DNA of 64,000 bases from Pholiota molesta (GCA_014925825.1 JACGCK010000222.1:1-64000); one strand, 5' to 3'; shown: positions 25,641 through 38,400, counted from the first letter of the stretch. Numbers and translations: made by a program. The notes: generated by a model from the letters alone, not told the origin.

Positions 25641-26519
25641 ACGAGGCGGTTGCTCGCCCTCTCTCTCTCTATTGATGCCACTTATCACCATTTTATTTTG
25701 TACACAAAATGTAGTAGTATTACATTCAATTTTATTCAAGTTATTTCCTCCCCATGCACGGAATAGTGGCTTATACTGATAAGCCTGACAGGTGGTATCG
25801 CTTCTCGTTAGATATAATCTGAGCACTTTGTTGCGCTATTCAGGCAGGCTGATTATAAAAAGAGAAAAGCGATGAACATGTCGAAGGTGACGCGTTGACG
25901 AGCGTCTCTAGATCTGCCAGACCAAACCAACGCGGGACGTTCATCGCTTTCCATTTGAGGAAGACGCCTGAAGACGCTCATTCAATTGCAGGCAGACTCG
26001 GGACGGCATAATTGCTGGATCACCGAAGCGCTGATTGAGTGAACCATTCCAGAGTGCCTTGAGCAGGGGCAAGCATGATTTTATGATCCAACTACGAGAA
26101 CAATTAAAGACAACACTGCTCTCCACATTGCCCTGCCACCTTTGATACACCAGAAATAGTAAGGACAATCAGCTGACTCGGAGAGCAAGCTTCAGTGTAA
26201 TTCACATTGCAACCAACAAATTGTGCACAATTGAGCATTACTTCCCTGAGACACTCTGAGTCATCGCTTCCCAACATTAAAAAAGATGCTCAGAAGACGC
26301 TCAGAAGGCGCTCATGCCATTTTGTATTATCTGACCTGAATCCTGATTGTCTTCCAAAAATGGCGAAGCGCCAAACAAGCGCCAAAATGTGTGATCGTCT
26401 TCCAGAAATGACCGAAAATAATGAGCGTCAAATGACCACCTCAAGATCACTTCGCACTGTCAGCCCTATGGACCGGCATTCAACTCTAATAGCAAGGTTC
26501 TTGTGAACTTAGAACACAG

Positions 26520-28158
26520 AAATAAATAGATAAGTAAATCAGATTTGATTTCGAGCATGTATCCTACAGACAAAAAACTCCATCAGATATTGGTGAGATA
26601 TGTTATAATTGAACATCATTGGAGCGTCCTTGGCGGCACAGAGGTCATACCGGTGCACGAGCTGTATGCGTCGCTTCCCAGCACAACAGCGAGCTGCGGC
26701 ATTGATATTGAGCACTATTATCAGAAGAAAAAGTAGGCAATGGCGCTGTGGCGCGTATGAGCACTCATGGTCACCGTGGTGGATGCGAAAGACAAGGAGA
26801 GACGCAAGTGCTCGCTCAAAAGAAACTACAGGGGTGACGAGAACACGTATAATGAGCGTGAGGAGGAGAACGAGGCGAATAGCCAGGAGCTCCATGGCAT
26901 GTTCGAGTCTGGTGGTGGGCAACGTCGACAGAGATGAATTTCTAACGCGTCCTGTACGGGCAATGCGCAGGAGCCCAGTCGATGCACGCGCCATGAAACG
27001 AGAGCTGCATAGGGCATTCAACGCGGACGTCTGTCTGACGCGCGTGCGCCTCCGAGTCGCATGTGTAAGCTAGGGCTAAGGCCTCTATTAGTGATGAGAG
27101 TAAGGTGGAAAGGAAAGGAGAATCGAGACGTACCTGGGAAGGGGACGACGACGCCGCATCCTCCCCTTGGCCTCCGCTACCCTCATCCATCGAGCGAATA
27201 GTGGTCGTCTACGTTGTCGTCGACTCGTCGTCCGTTGTGTGCTATCATCCTGCGTGGCCCGTCATCCGTCCGTCCATCGTTCGTTCTTCCGAGTGCTTCG
27301 TCCACCGTCATCGTTCGCACATTGTGCGCTGTCGTACGTCCGTCCATGCTTGCCTATTCTATTACCCGCCGTGCATCGTCGTCATTGCCCGTCATTGCGT
27401 CGTCGCCCAGCGTTGCTGCATCGTCGTCATCACCCATTGTGTGTCGTCGACCCATCGGCTGAGTCTGCGCTCATTCGTTGGCGCCAAGTCCTCGATGGGC
27501 AGGCTGGGGCTTGAGGTTGTCGCACTGGCGCTCGACAGCGGCGAGGTGCGGGTCTCGCGCTCGTCATGCTGAAGCTCGACGGCACCGAGGAGCGTCAGCG
27601 AGTTGTCCGCAAGGCGATGTCGTTGTAGTTGTCCTCTGCGTCCCAGCTCGTGTCGCCGCTGTGCGCTGACGATACGGGATAGGCGGCGTTGCTGCGCAGT
27701 ACGACGGCGGGGCTGAAGAGGACGGCACCCGCCTGTCGGCGAGTTGTCGACGAGTGATGGCGGCGTCCTCTACATCCTCGCTCGTCCTCCCTGTGGCCCG
27801 CGATCGCCTTCTCATCCAATCCACACCCAATCGCCATCGTTCTGCGCAGTGGCAGCAGCGCCCACAGGGCTTTCCAGCTTGGGGCATGTCGTTCCCTACC
27901 GGCCACACAGCAATCCAACGGATCCGTACCGCCGACGTCCACTGACGCGCTCTTCAAGGGCACACACCCATCCGGGGCGAACGGCGCACGAGGACGGGGC
28001 TCCGAGAGAAGGCGGGTGCTCGTCGGCGGCCGATGAGGCGAGGGCATCGAAGAGCGCGGAAACGGGTGGGGGGCAGGCGTCCGGGGGTGGTAAGCTGTAA
28101 AACAATGTTCATACCCTGCCATACAAATGCTAATTGCCCCCATCGTCAGCGAGTGTTT
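26520..28158. other. Inner part of the island, no recognisable gene
   Basis: 26,520-27,060 has no landmark. 27,170-27,460 is pyrimidine-rich with many CGTC and CATCGT words. 27,455-27,560 is the second copy of the 24,855-24,955 segment. 27,560-28,158 is GC-rich and encodes only low-complexity Arg/Pro/Ser frames on both strands. Confidence 0.35.
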
Positions 28159-29598
28159 CCTGTACGCTGTCGCAGCGAGCTAAGACATACCGTATACGCA
28201 AGCCTCGCGGTGTTGCGAGCCCGCTGCCTGCCGCCTCGTACATCCCATTCTGTCCATCCCATCCGACGTCGCCTGAGTTGCTGCGTCCGTAGCATCTGCA
28301 ATCGACGATGACGTCGAGGTGACACGTCAAAGGCGAGGGCGATGGCGAACGGGCCCGGCGGGTGTAACAGCAGAGGAAATGTGCCGTCGCTGATGGCATT
28401 GTAGGCTGTAATGGCCTTGCGAATCGTATCATGGCCGGTAGAAGGGTTTGGACGATGCGAACGACGTCGAAATGGGAAGGGCATGGGTGGCGAAGTGGTT
28501 CTCGCTGTAGCACAGATGTAAGCATCGATCCTGAACCATGAAAACCCACCAACTCACGTTGATGTTATCTGCCAGTAACTCTCCTGCGGACATCGTTGAT
28601 ATGTAGGCCATCTTGTGTGCGAGAACAGTTCCGGCGACCAGCTGCTCCTTACGGAGCTCTTGTTCAATTTCTTGACAAGGAATTACCGAAGGTGCGGGAA
28701 GAAACTAGGAGTGCGCTGGTGCATCATACGTGCAGTTATTGTTGTCGTTGTCGTCGTCGACACGTCGTACGTTATTGTTATTTGCCGCGGCGGTGGGTCC
28801 GTATTGGGGTCAATAGGAGAGATATGCCTAAGAGACCCAAGGCACATCGATGGTGGAAGGAAGTGGATATGTGTCGTCCAATATGCCTAGGCAACCCAGG
28901 GCACATCGACCGACGACGGTGGAACCTACCGAACAGGCCCTTAGTTGTACATATGTACGGGAGCAGCGATTGGTTGCGTCAGGTCACGTGAATTATTTCC
29001 ACGCTTAAGCTTTGAGCAATGAGCAAGTCGACGTCAGCGACTCTGTGAGCGAGGAACTGAGCGACGGGATGAGCGGCGTACTGATCTCGCGATCAGTTTT
29101 TCGAATGGGTGAATGAATCATTTTCAATTTTATTTGTAAGAATGGAAAATGAATAGAAGGAACTTGTGATTCAACAATTAGAAAAATTTTACTTCAATAC
29201 TTGAGATTTTTTGTTCGCCAAAATGTTACCTTTAAGGTTAGATATCCTATATTGTTAAATCCTTTGGTAAATCTGACAATAACCAGACACAAAAAGGTCT
29301 ATTGTACATGACATTTCCTTATTATTTGCCTTGTCCAAAAATAAGCAATCTTCCCGTTTTGGTAAAGTCTTATTGAATGTCACCTTTATTGTTTCTTTTC
29401 CTTTGGGTGAAAGCGACGGAAAACCTCTCAATTGTCTTGGCGGACAATTTTCGGACAATTTGTCATATTCCATCTCTATTCCATAGCCAAATATCTCACT
29501 TTTTGTATACATTTTCCTATCCAATAAAGTTATCGTACAAATGTCACAAAGCGTCCAAAGATTTTTCCACGTTTGAAAAGATCCACACCGCAGCAGTG
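28159..29598 (-). repeat. Long inverted repeat IR-B, right arm
   Basis: Reverse-complement partner of 18,883-20,283. It contains an open minus-strand stretch (ELRKEQLVAGTVLAHKMAYI, then STMSAGELLADNIN) ending at a donor-like GTGAGT (28,551-28,557), so this arm may preserve an exon lost from the left arm. No family recognised for it. Confidence 0.8.
29255..29595 (-). pseudogene. Unrecognised conserved peptide in IR-B (right copy)
   Basis: Same peptide as at 19,023-19,292 but longer and without the internal stop: FQTWKNLWTLCDIC, KMYTKSEIFGYGIEME, NCPPRQLRGFPSL, KREDCLFLDKANNKEM and DLFVSGYCQIY. No start codon or splice context could be fixed. It might be the tail of a transposon protein; I do not recognise it. 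Confidence 0.35.
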
Positions 29599-29600
29599 AA

Positions 29601-30172
29601 GGCTGACTCGACATTCGACTTTGCACTTCACTCAGCCGAGTCACACGTGTCTTCGGCTATCATCCGTCCCCAACCCCACTGTCCACCCTCGATCCTCTCG
29701 TTCAGTACTCCTGTAAGGGCTATGTCATGTATTTGGGTTGAATACGAGTAAATAATTAATATACAGATGCCTTACAGGAGCGTCAGTCGCTGAGAAAAGT
29801 GTAAGGCAGCTAGCGCAGCATCAAGTTAGTTTCCCACGACTTCGTTGGCGCCGTCCTCGTCCTTGAAGACTGCCCGAAATGTGCAGCAGTGTATATTCGG
29901 CTTTGAAAACTACCAGGATAGCTATATAGACGTGTTATCTACCATAGAAAATTATTTAGATATATGCAACGTATATACATCCTCCAAATTACACCTGCAT
30001 ATATCATGACTACCTCCAATCTGCTTCAGGTATCCTCTGCTGCGGCTGCGCATTCTAGCATCTGGCGAAACACTTTCCAGCCAACCTTTGCACTCAGCTA
30101 ATGCACTTTAATTTTCTAAAATAGCTGCTCACAAAATTGGACCGTTTTTTTTTTGACCCGAACTGCAGAAGA
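29601..30172 (+). repeat. Inverted repeat IR-C, left arm (571 bp)
   Basis: Nearly identical, by eye about 98%, to the reverse complement of 31,524-32,094. Landmarks: GACTCGACATTCGACTTTGC, CACACGTGTCTTCGGCTATC, GGCGCCGTCCTCGTCCTTGA, CATATATCATGACTACCTCC and GACCCGAACTGCAGAAGAT. Non-coding. A diverged third copy of part of it lies at 32,130-32,250. Confidence 0.93.
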
Positions 30173-31523
30173 TAAGATCGGGTCCCCGCCCAGGTCACCC
30201 AATTGCACCCAGGGCGGTCGTCGCCTCTAACACGTCCCGCTTTGAAGAGTGTAAATGAGTTATTTACTGTAGCAGCGACTGGTGTGGTCGCCGAAGGGTG
30301 TCAAAGAGACGCCGTAAATGTAGTTGGATAGATTTATTAATAAAATTAGTCTTCGAGGCTCGACTTTGGCGCTCGAAAATGAAAACTGAGGACTAAGAAC
30401 TTAGAACAGAGGCTACTGAGTGAGATGGGGGGATGGATTCCACTGGCAAATTTTCTACTGTACATGTCTCGTATTTATACAATTTCTATCGTCTTTGTGC
30501 CGCTCGCAGCTCGCTTATTTTCCGAGTCACCTCCGTCGAACCTTCGAGCACCATGCGGTCCAGCTCTGTGCTTTACTATTGTCCCTCGCCTCATGCGTCG
30601 TACGCGGGCCTCATGTTCGCCCTTTTCAAATTCGCTTTCGTGGCTGTGCTTTGAAGAATTATCATCTTTAAATCTCTATTTTAAACTTTCATTTAAGTTT
30701 TCGACTCGGTTCTTAGGGATTGTCGGTGACGCGTACCGCGTTTTCGAATGGTGCCGTGTCCATTGTTTAGCGCGCGCCGTGCTGCATATTTGATTTTCTG
30801 ACACTATGCCCTTTGTGCTCATTTTTACGGATTTTCTGAGAAGCGTATCGCGCTTGCTTTCTATGAATTCTCAAGCCATTCCTATTGTTAACACGCTTGG
30901 TGGTGCGTATTTTTATTTATTTCCACGTCCTTTGTTGGACGCGCCGCCCCTTACTGATTGGCCATGATCTTTTGATAGGCGCGCAGCCTAATGCGGTTAT
31001 CGTTATCGCGCTATTTCCCGCGCACGCCAATTCTCCTCATCACAACGAGCTCGGAGAGCGCTTATATCGGTCAGTGGACTCCAACGCAGTTTCCGGGTCC
31101 CTCTTCGCTGGGAGCGACACCAGGCCTCTTTTCGTCCCTAGCAGTGTGGCGAGCGCGGAGATACAGAAGGTTGTATATTACGAGCATGGTATGAATAACG
31201 CCAGGAGAAATTGCAAATCGACAACTACCAGAATGCACACCACCCAGAGAAACATTGACAGAAATTTTCCAATGCGGTTGCATGTTCGATCAGCTTGCCC
31301 ACTTGGTCCTGAACCGATAGCGCGATTTCAGGATTGAAATCTCTCCCTATATATAACTCATTAACATATACTTAATGTAAACACCAACTTATATCTTGAA
31401 CAGACCTGTGATCTTGTTTCGAACGTAATTGTATACGAAAAGTGCTCGTTCGTTCTGGACTTCCTATTGATTGAGATTACGCATGAAGATATCAACAAAA
31501 TTCTGGATGAATAGGACCGACTC
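30173..31523. other. Spacer of IR-C, possible LTR sequence
   Basis: 1.35 kb between the IR-C arms. On the minus strand TGTTAGAGGCGACGACCGCC starts near 30,231, and on the plus strand TGTAGCAGCGACTGGTGTGG starts near 30,268. Both resemble LTR starts of fungal Gypsy elements facing apart or overlapping. A TATA-like TATTTATACA lies at 30,470. No matching LTR end or target duplication was found, so this stays unproven. No gene seen. Confidence 0.3.
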
Positions 31524-32094
31524 GATCTTCTGCAGTTCGGGTCAGATAAAACGGTCCAATTTTGTGAGCAGATATTTAAGAAAATAAAGTGCATTAGCTG
31601 AGTGCAAAGGTTGGCTGGAAAGTGTTTCGCCAGATGCTAGAATGCGCAGCCGCAGCAGAGGATACCTGAAGCAGATTGGAGGTAGTCATGATATATGCAG
31701 GTGTAATTTGGAGGATGTATATACGTTGCATATATCTAAATAACTTTCTATGGTAGATAACACGTCTATATAGCTATCCTGGTAGTTTTTAAAGCCGAAT
31801 ATACACTGCTGCACATTTCGGGCAGTCTTCAAGGACGAGGACGGCGCCAACGAAGTCGTGGGAAACTAACTTGATGCTGCGCTAGCTGCCTTACACTTTT
31901 CTCAGCGACTGACGCTCCTGTAAGGCATCTGTATATTAATTATTTACTCGTATTCAACCCAAATACATGACATAGCCCTTACAGGAGTACTGAACGAGAG
32001 GATCGAGGGTGGACAGTGGGGTTGGGGACGGATGATAGCCGAAGACACGTGTGACTCGGCTGAGTGAAGTGCAAAGTCGAATGTCGAGTGAGCC
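31524..32094 (-). repeat. Inverted repeat IR-C, right arm
   Basis: Partner of 29,601-30,172. Its outer edge runs directly into the island terminus (GCCTTGCGGTTCTCGAACACC). Differences from the left arm are a few substitutions and the length of a T run next to GACCCGAACTG. Confidence 0.93.
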
Positions 32095-32115
32095 TTGCGG
32101 TTCTCGAACACCGTA

Positions 32116-32597
32116 CTGCAGCACACCCGACCTTCAGCAGTGCGCGAAATGTGTAGCACGATACTATGGGCTCTAAAAACTGTCTGAATAGCTTCTAAAA
32201 TGCATGTAGTATCGAGAGAAATTATTTAGAAGTATATAATGCACGTATTTCATTCAAAAAATTGAATTTCAGGATTTTCTACTTGAGAACTATGTACTTA
32301 ATTTAAATCTGTTTGGAACGAAGCAATTATGCGGTATAGCTCAGTTGCCTTCAGCCTCGGAGCCTACTGTATAAGATACTGATCAGCATGGCTTTACATG
32401 AAAGGGTCAAGAATCAGCAGTCTTTGCACCTATTCGGAGCGATACTACAATGAATATTGGTCTCTGCATCACCGAAAAAGCGGCCAAGGTTCGCACTCTT
32501 GAGCTGATCATTATAGTCGACTATCGGTCTTATGTTGGATGATAACGATGTAGAAGATGTGATTATAATTCTTGCTCTATTTGATTCAATCTTACAA
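32116..32597. repeat. Diverged IR-C-like remnant and spacer
   Basis: 32,130-32,250 (GAAATGTGTAGCACGATACT, GAAATTATTTAGAAGTATAT) is a diverged relative of IR-C in the plus orientation of its left arm. 32,250-32,597 has no gene and no strong repeat match. Confidence 0.5.
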
Positions 32598-33240
32598 TAG
32601 TATGTACTGCCATGTCGCATGCCGCTCGTCGTCTCCTCGTCGATCGATGCAAGAGAACGCCACAGCGAGCTGGTACAGCTCAACCGCTAAAGGCTAGTCT
32701 CACCTGCACAAAAAGGTGGTGGACACTTTAGCGTCCCAAGGCATTCTCAGAACGCTGTGGTGTTCTTCTGCGATCGAAAACTGTCGATGAGGGCAAGTTT
32801 CCTCGGGGTACCGCACCCGGGATTGTCTCTTGATTTTTGAATCGACATCGCGCACTCTGGTCATGGGAAGTCTATTGTCTTAACCGCGTCGCAATATCTT
32901 AGTAACGCGGGCAGGAGTGGTACTGTGTTGGGGTTAAGATCCGTTTGAATGATTCAGCGCCTTCAGCTACGAATTTTTCGCAAATCGATGTTCGTAGCCG
33001 TCTGTTACTGGATGGGAGACCATTGCCACAAGTTTTGGCACTTGAAACTCATCTCCACTGTACCCGTTCGGAAGGTAATGCGCATGGACGATGATGACGA
33101 GACACGCTCGTTCATGACAATAAATATTCGAATCCTTACATTGCAACTGCGGAGAAGGTTACTATACTGCACGAACTTCGAAATACCGCTGTATGCCGAA
33201 TTGCACTATGATCTTGATGAAATCGAAGTCTTCACCGACG
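32598..33240. repeat. Array module G, best-preserved copy with 5S-like box
   Basis: TATGTACTGCCATGTCGCAT, GATGCAAGAGAACGCCACAG, TTCTTCTGCGATCGAAAACT, TAGTAACGCGGGCAGG, TTGAATGATTCAGCGCC, TTACTGGATGGGAGACC (33,005-33,021), GCACTTGAAACTCATC and GAGACACGCTCGTTCATGAC in order. Matches 38,410-39,060 closely and 11,310-11,810 more distantly. A short peptide frame (TNIRILTLQLRRRLLYCTNF-like) is shared by the 33.1 and 38.9 kb copies, which could be simple repeat identity. Confidence 0.75.
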
Positions 33241-33269
33241 AGTTTCCACCTAGAGAAGAAAGTTATTTG

Positions 33270-34650
33270 CGAGACAACGCCACCTCGACCTGCACCCAGG
33301 AAGAGCACACATCATTTAATTCGAACGCCATTTGGTTTTCGCCATGGCGTTGATGAGATCGTCGCATGTGCACTCTAGAGAGCGGTGACGGTGGAGAGAT
33401 GCGTCTGGAGACAGGTAAAGGATGCCGAGGAGCGAAACGTGCGATGATGACGCGACGCACGATGTTGGTCATGGCGCTGAGCATGACCACCATCGAATAA
33501 ATACAGGAAAGGGACGCAAAAAAAAAAAACAATCAAGTCAAAAAAGCCATGGCGCAGGCCATGCATGTGCGCACGACACATGGTATTATTTCGAATGCTG
33601 AATCAGGCGTCGCAGCGGGCAAAGTGGGGCTGTGCGACGGGGGCCCCTGCATGCGCCGCAGAGAAGCATTCGAAGGTACGGTGAACACCGCGGAAAAAGA
33701 CATCCATCGGATGCGCGACACCACCGCCCCCACACATACTCCGCAAGAGAGCACAATACCGCACAGACATAAATCTTGTTATTTGGTACCGGCCATGGCA
33801 TATGAGGAGATCGCTCATCGACCATGGCGACAACGTCGAGCAACGCAGGACGCGTCTTGGTTCCCAAAATACACTGCAGGCATGTACTCTCTAGGGGGTA
33901 TCGGGGAGTGGGTCGCCGAGGAGTGTGCACAAAGGGAGAACGGGTTACTCAGCTTGACCCTCGCCTGAGCGTACAGCTACTTGTGGTAGGTCCGTTGGTT
34001 TTTCTTAGTAGGGAGGAGACGAATAGCATGCATAGTCGTGCGAGATACCGATGACGAAGATCCTGGAGTGGTTGGCGGTAGGAGAGCTGCGCGCGGAAAG
34101 AGGGAAGGATGTGGGTGGGAATGAGAAAGTGACACTGAACGTGCAATGCGGGAAGTGGACCGTGCGCAATCAAGGGGATCGACGGCCCGTTCATCCCGGT
34201 AAATTCCGAACATGCGCTACTTTCTCCCAACTACATACACCGCTACCTCACCGCCGCGCACCTCTGTCTTGCGATTGATTTGCCCTCTTCTGCATTTCTA
34301 ACCGTTCCAGCATGTCCACCAGGATAGCCCCAAGGCCAACGACGCTCGGCCGTCGTCTGTATAGCTCCGCGCCCTGAGATAGGTGTTCCATCGAGGCTTG
34401 CGCGCTCCTTCCAGTGTTGGCAGCGTGGGCACCCCCGTCGGCAACGACCGCCCTGCTGTCTCTCTCTGGCCTTCATGCACCCTTATCCGGCCCAAGCGCA
34501 GGGCGAGTGGTGCGTTCCGCTGCGCGCTTCCTGTCTTCCTCTTCATGGGAATGCCCGCCCGCTCTCGCGCCTGATGCGCACCGGCATGCGACGCGCCACG
34601 CGGTGCCGCTGGTGCGTCCTTGCTTGTTCGCGTGCGATATGCGGTGAGTC
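33270..34650. repeat. Array unit 5, modules C, D, E and F
   Basis: C at 33,280-33,400 (CTGCACCCAGGAAGAGCACAC, GTGCACTCTAGAGAGCGGTGACGG), D with a long A run (33,519-33,530) then AAAAAGCCATGGCGCAGGCC, E at 33,660-34,220 (CCATCGGATGCGCGACACCACC, ACCGCGGAAAAAGACAT, GTGGACCGTGCGCAATCAAGG), F at 34,260-34,650 (CACCCTTATCCGGCCCAAGC). Closest relative is 17,640-18,752. Confidence 0.78.
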
Positions 34651-36540
34651 ACGAAGGCTGTGGTGGTTCTTCTGCGATCGAAAGTGCGCTGCCTTAGGGG
34701 CGGGTCTCGTCGTGACGGTGTTGAATACCATGGCTATCGTGGGACGGGACTGATACCGCAGTAGGGGGTGAGCGCTGAGCCCTGATTGAACGGTCCAACG
34801 CCGTTAGCGACGTATTTATGCTACGGCCAACTCGAAGCTCAGTGGTCATCTACTACTTATGGAAGAGCAGGGCCGATAATCTGATATCCGAAACTCATCC
34901 TCAGGACCCATATCCAGGGAGGAAATGGGCATGGATATTGATAGCGAGGCAAGCTCGTGCGCGGCAGCAAATACGCAGAACCAGATGTTGTATGTAGCGG
35001 GTGATGAATGTGTTATTACGCTAGCTACATAGACATAATCATTCGTCGACCTTTCGTTTCGAGAGCCAGTGTGTATTTCTCGTAGATTACGCACCTGTCG
35101 ACAGAGCTTGTACTACGCTGTCAGGACTTTACATATACTGCGAGTCATCATAAACGACGTTACAAGGTTCCCTAAAGAAGAAAAGAGATTCTCAGTGAGT
35201 AAATGAGATAGGAAATATGAGCGAACGGAATAGGACGATGACATGGACATGGCAACTTGTACACCCAGATGGATGTCCATATTCGTCTCGACGTAGGAAA
35301 AGCCATGGGAAACAGAATACAGAATACATCAGAAGGGAGTTTGGTGGCACGATAAGAGGGAATACCGCTGCACAGGTTCGGTTCATGTAATTGCCAAATA
35401 TCAGAGAGTTATTCGTTTGATCTATTACTCACAGAAAAGTCTCGAACCAAGAAGCTAATGCAAATGCTCGCAGGCGCTCTTCTAAGAGGCAAATGAACTC
35501 CTGTGAATTTGGCGAAGTACGCCGTACACGCTACGCGGCACCTCATCCGACATGATCAGTAACCATCCGTACATCTCCATCCGATGGACGACGTCACCTC
35601 GACCTGCACCCAGGAAGAGCGCACAGCATCCCATTCGAACGACATTTGGTTTTCGCCATGGCGTTGATGAGATCGTCGCATGTGCGCTCTAGAGAGCGGT
35701 GACGGTGGAGAGATGCGTCTGGAGACAGGTAAAGGATGCCGAGGAGAGAAGCGTACGCACGAATCGCGATGTTGGTCATGGCAGTGAGCGTGACCACCGT
35801 AGAATACATGAAAGGGAAGCAAAGAGAAAAATGAAGTCAAAAAAGCCATGGCGCAGGCCATGCATGTGCGCACGCCACATGGTATTATTTCGAATACTGA
35901 ATCAGGCATCGCAGCGCGCAAAACGTCAGCGCACATGCGCCGCAGAGAAACATTCGAAAGTACGGTGAACACCGCGGAAAAAGACATCCATCGGATGTGC
36001 GACACCACCGCCCCCACACATACTCCGCAAGAGAGCACAATACCGCACAGACACAAATTCTGTTATCATTTGGTACCCGCCATGGCAATGAGGAGATCGC
36101 TCATCGACCATGGCGACGCTGTCGAGCAACGCAGGACGCGTCTTGGTTCCCAAAATACACTGCGGGCATGTACTCTCTGGGTGGTATCGGGGGAGCGGGT
36201 CGCCGAGGGGTGTGCACGGAGGGAGAACAGGTTACTCAGCTTGACCTCACCCGATTCCCTCGCCTGAGCGTACAGCTGATTGCGCATCGCGATAGCTCCG
36301 TTGGTTGTGCTTAGCAGGCAGGAGACGGATAGTATGCGAAGATCCTGGAGTGGATGGCGGTAGAAGAGCTGCGTGCGGAAGATGTGGGTGGGATGAGAGA
36401 GTGACGTGTGCTTATCGGGAAGTGGACCGTGCGCAATCAAGGGGATCGATGGCCCGTTCATCCCGGAGAATTCTGAACAGGTGCTGCTCTTCCACCGCTC
36501 TTCCACCACTGCGTACCTTTATGTCTTGCGATTGATGAGA
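34651..36540. repeat. Array unit 6, modules G, A, H, B, C, D and E
   Basis: The most complete run of modules in one unit. G remnant near 34,660-34,900, A with CATTCGTCGACC near 35,040, H near 35,190-35,450, B (AATTTGGCGAAGTACGCCG) near 35,505, C near 35,590-35,730, D near 35,790-35,900 and E 35,940-36,490. The C-D-E block is almost the same as 33.28-34.2 kb, apart from a shorter A run. Confidence 0.75.
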
Positions 36541-38400
36541 CCCGGCGTGTAGTATTTTGTGTAAATAAATCAGCCATGTACATATTTTGTATTGTAACGA
36601 CTACGCCGTCGGGGCTGTACATAAACTGTAAATGCACGTCGAAATTTATGGGCTTGCTGAACGCGAAATTGTATCGACGTGTTTCTGCCCGACGAAGCTG
36701 TGGTTCTAAATGAGAGACCTGGGAATAAATAAATGAGGCGGAGGGATGCGATAGGGAACGTAAGCGAGAAAAATAGGATGATAAGATCTATAAGGCAATT
36801 TGGACACCCTGATGGATATAAATCTTTGTACCGACGTAGGAAGAGCCATAAGAAACACAATACAGATACATGGAAAGGAAGTTTGTCAATGGGGGAACGA
36901 TAAGAGGAATAACGCTGCACAGGTTCGGCTCATGTAATCGCCAAATATCGCAAGAATGTTCGCACAGAAAGGACTCCGAGCAAAGAGCTTATGCAGATGC
37001 TAGGAGGCGCTCTTCTGAGGTAGCAACCATATTCCGTGAATCTGGCGAAGTACTTACTGCTGTGCAGTACTCGCGGTGAGATGCCTCATCTGACATGTGC
37101 GGCAAAGAAAAATCAATACCCCGATGGCAAATGGGTCCCATCCAATGGACGACACCGCCCCAACCTGCACTCCGGAAGAGCGCACAGTACCTGAAACACA
37201 GAATTTTGGGTCCTTGCCATGGTGTCGATTAGATCGTCAACACCGCACCGCTGTCAAGCAAAACAAGACGGGCAGACGCGCAAGATGAGTATTAGTTGCA
37301 CGTCCTAGAATCCAAAGTACGCCATGGGCATGTACGCTCTAGAGAGTGGTGTCGGTAGAGAGATGCGCGGAGGAGCAGACATAAAAGAAGAACGGGTCAC
37401 TCAGCTTCTCCCAATTGTTGCCCAATTGTTGGATTCTGCAGCGGGAACCGTGCATCTGATTGCGAATCGCGATAGCGCCGTTCTTAGTGTTTGGTAGGTA
37501 GTACGAATCTGTGGGCGTAATATCAGTCGTAGAAAATTGTAGAGCGGGTGGCGGTAGACGAGCTGAAATTGGGGGCTTGGATGGATAAAGATGTGGGTGT
37601 GGTATGAGAGCAAGTGGACCGTGCGCACATAGGGTGATCGGCCCGCTAATTTCGGGAAGTTCCGGAGCCGTGCTTCAAGCGATTTTCCAGCGATTTTCTA
37701 TAACTCTTGCCTTCTCTGCATCTGCGACCCTACGTATCTCTGCGTCTTGCGCTGCTTCGACTCTGCGAACCGTTCAGGAATGAGAATGATGCTAGATCCA
37801 GAAATTTTGATGTGGTAGCATGCACGCCACAAACGTCGTCTGGAGTCTACGCATCCTCACCACCCTCGCTCCTTCGCCGACTTTCACGTTCAGACGCGTC
37901 CTGATCATCTTGCATGCGATGGCCAATAACGCCCATACGGCAGCTCGAGGGCCATCCGTGCCAGTCTCGCATCCTGATCAGACCGGTGGCTCCCTCGCAC
38001 GTCGCGCTCGCCGTCCAAGTTCCAGTGTGGGTACTCCATCCGCGACGACGGCCCTGCTCTCCGGTCATGGACCCCCATCCGGGCCAACCCGCAGTGCGTG
38101 TGCGATATGTCGTTTACTTATCCTGCCTGTGGCCGCTGGCGTAGTCCTTCTGCGATGGTTCGGAAGGTGCAGCGCCGTCGTTGTGTGTTCGCGATATGCG
38201 GGCTTGGGAATTGTTTCGATATCTGCCCAGCCGTCCGTCTCCAGGGGGAGGGTGATGAATTGATGACTAGTCCATTCTGTGCTGCGGTGCGATGGAAGCT
38301 GCTTGCGGGTCGGCGGCTCGCGCGACATTGGGAGTTGGGGGTTTCTTGTACGTCTCTCTGATTTCTTTTCATCGCTTTCGGTTGGTGTTTCGTGTGTGGG
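36541..38400. repeat. Array unit 7, modules H, B, C, short E and F
   Basis: H 36,720-36,980, B/C 37,020-37,360 (ATCTGGCGAAGTAC, CTGCACTCCGGAAGAGCGCACAG, GTACGCTCTAGAGAGTGG), a shortened E 37,390-37,660 (GTGGACCGTGCGCACATAGG) and F 37,830-38,260 (CGCATCCTCACCACCCTCGCTCCTTC, also at 10,960). Module D is missing here. Confidence 0.7.

Larger units (their letters stand above)
22610..26432. repeat. Cluster of about twelve quasi-palindromic GAGCGTCTTCC / GGAAAGCGATGAGC motifs
   Basis: The consensus half-sites ATGAGCGTCTTCCA and TGGAAAGCGATGAGC occur singly or as inverted pairs at about 22,612, 22,686, 23,370, 23,422, 23,483, 23,778, 23,894, 24,031, 25,937, 26,262, 26,350 and 26,395. The best hairpin is 23,778-23,810 (CGAGTG-CG-TTTCCA facing TGGAAA-GCG-A-CACTCG). 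The pair 22,610-22,634 / 22,686-22,710 forms a 25-bp inverted repeat with two mismatches. The spacing is irregular and the sequence between is not repetitive. Confidence 0.75.

Noticed and set aside
30173..31523. Solo LTR in the IR-C spacer
   Set aside because: LTR-like starts are visible but no matching end, target duplication or second copy, so not called as a feature of its own.
32330..32410. tRNA-like start (GCGGTATAGCTCAGTTG) with a weak downstream B-box-like word
   Set aside because: No acceptor, anticodon or T-arm pairing can be drawn, and the B-box (GGTCAAGAATC) is poor; not called as a tRNA.
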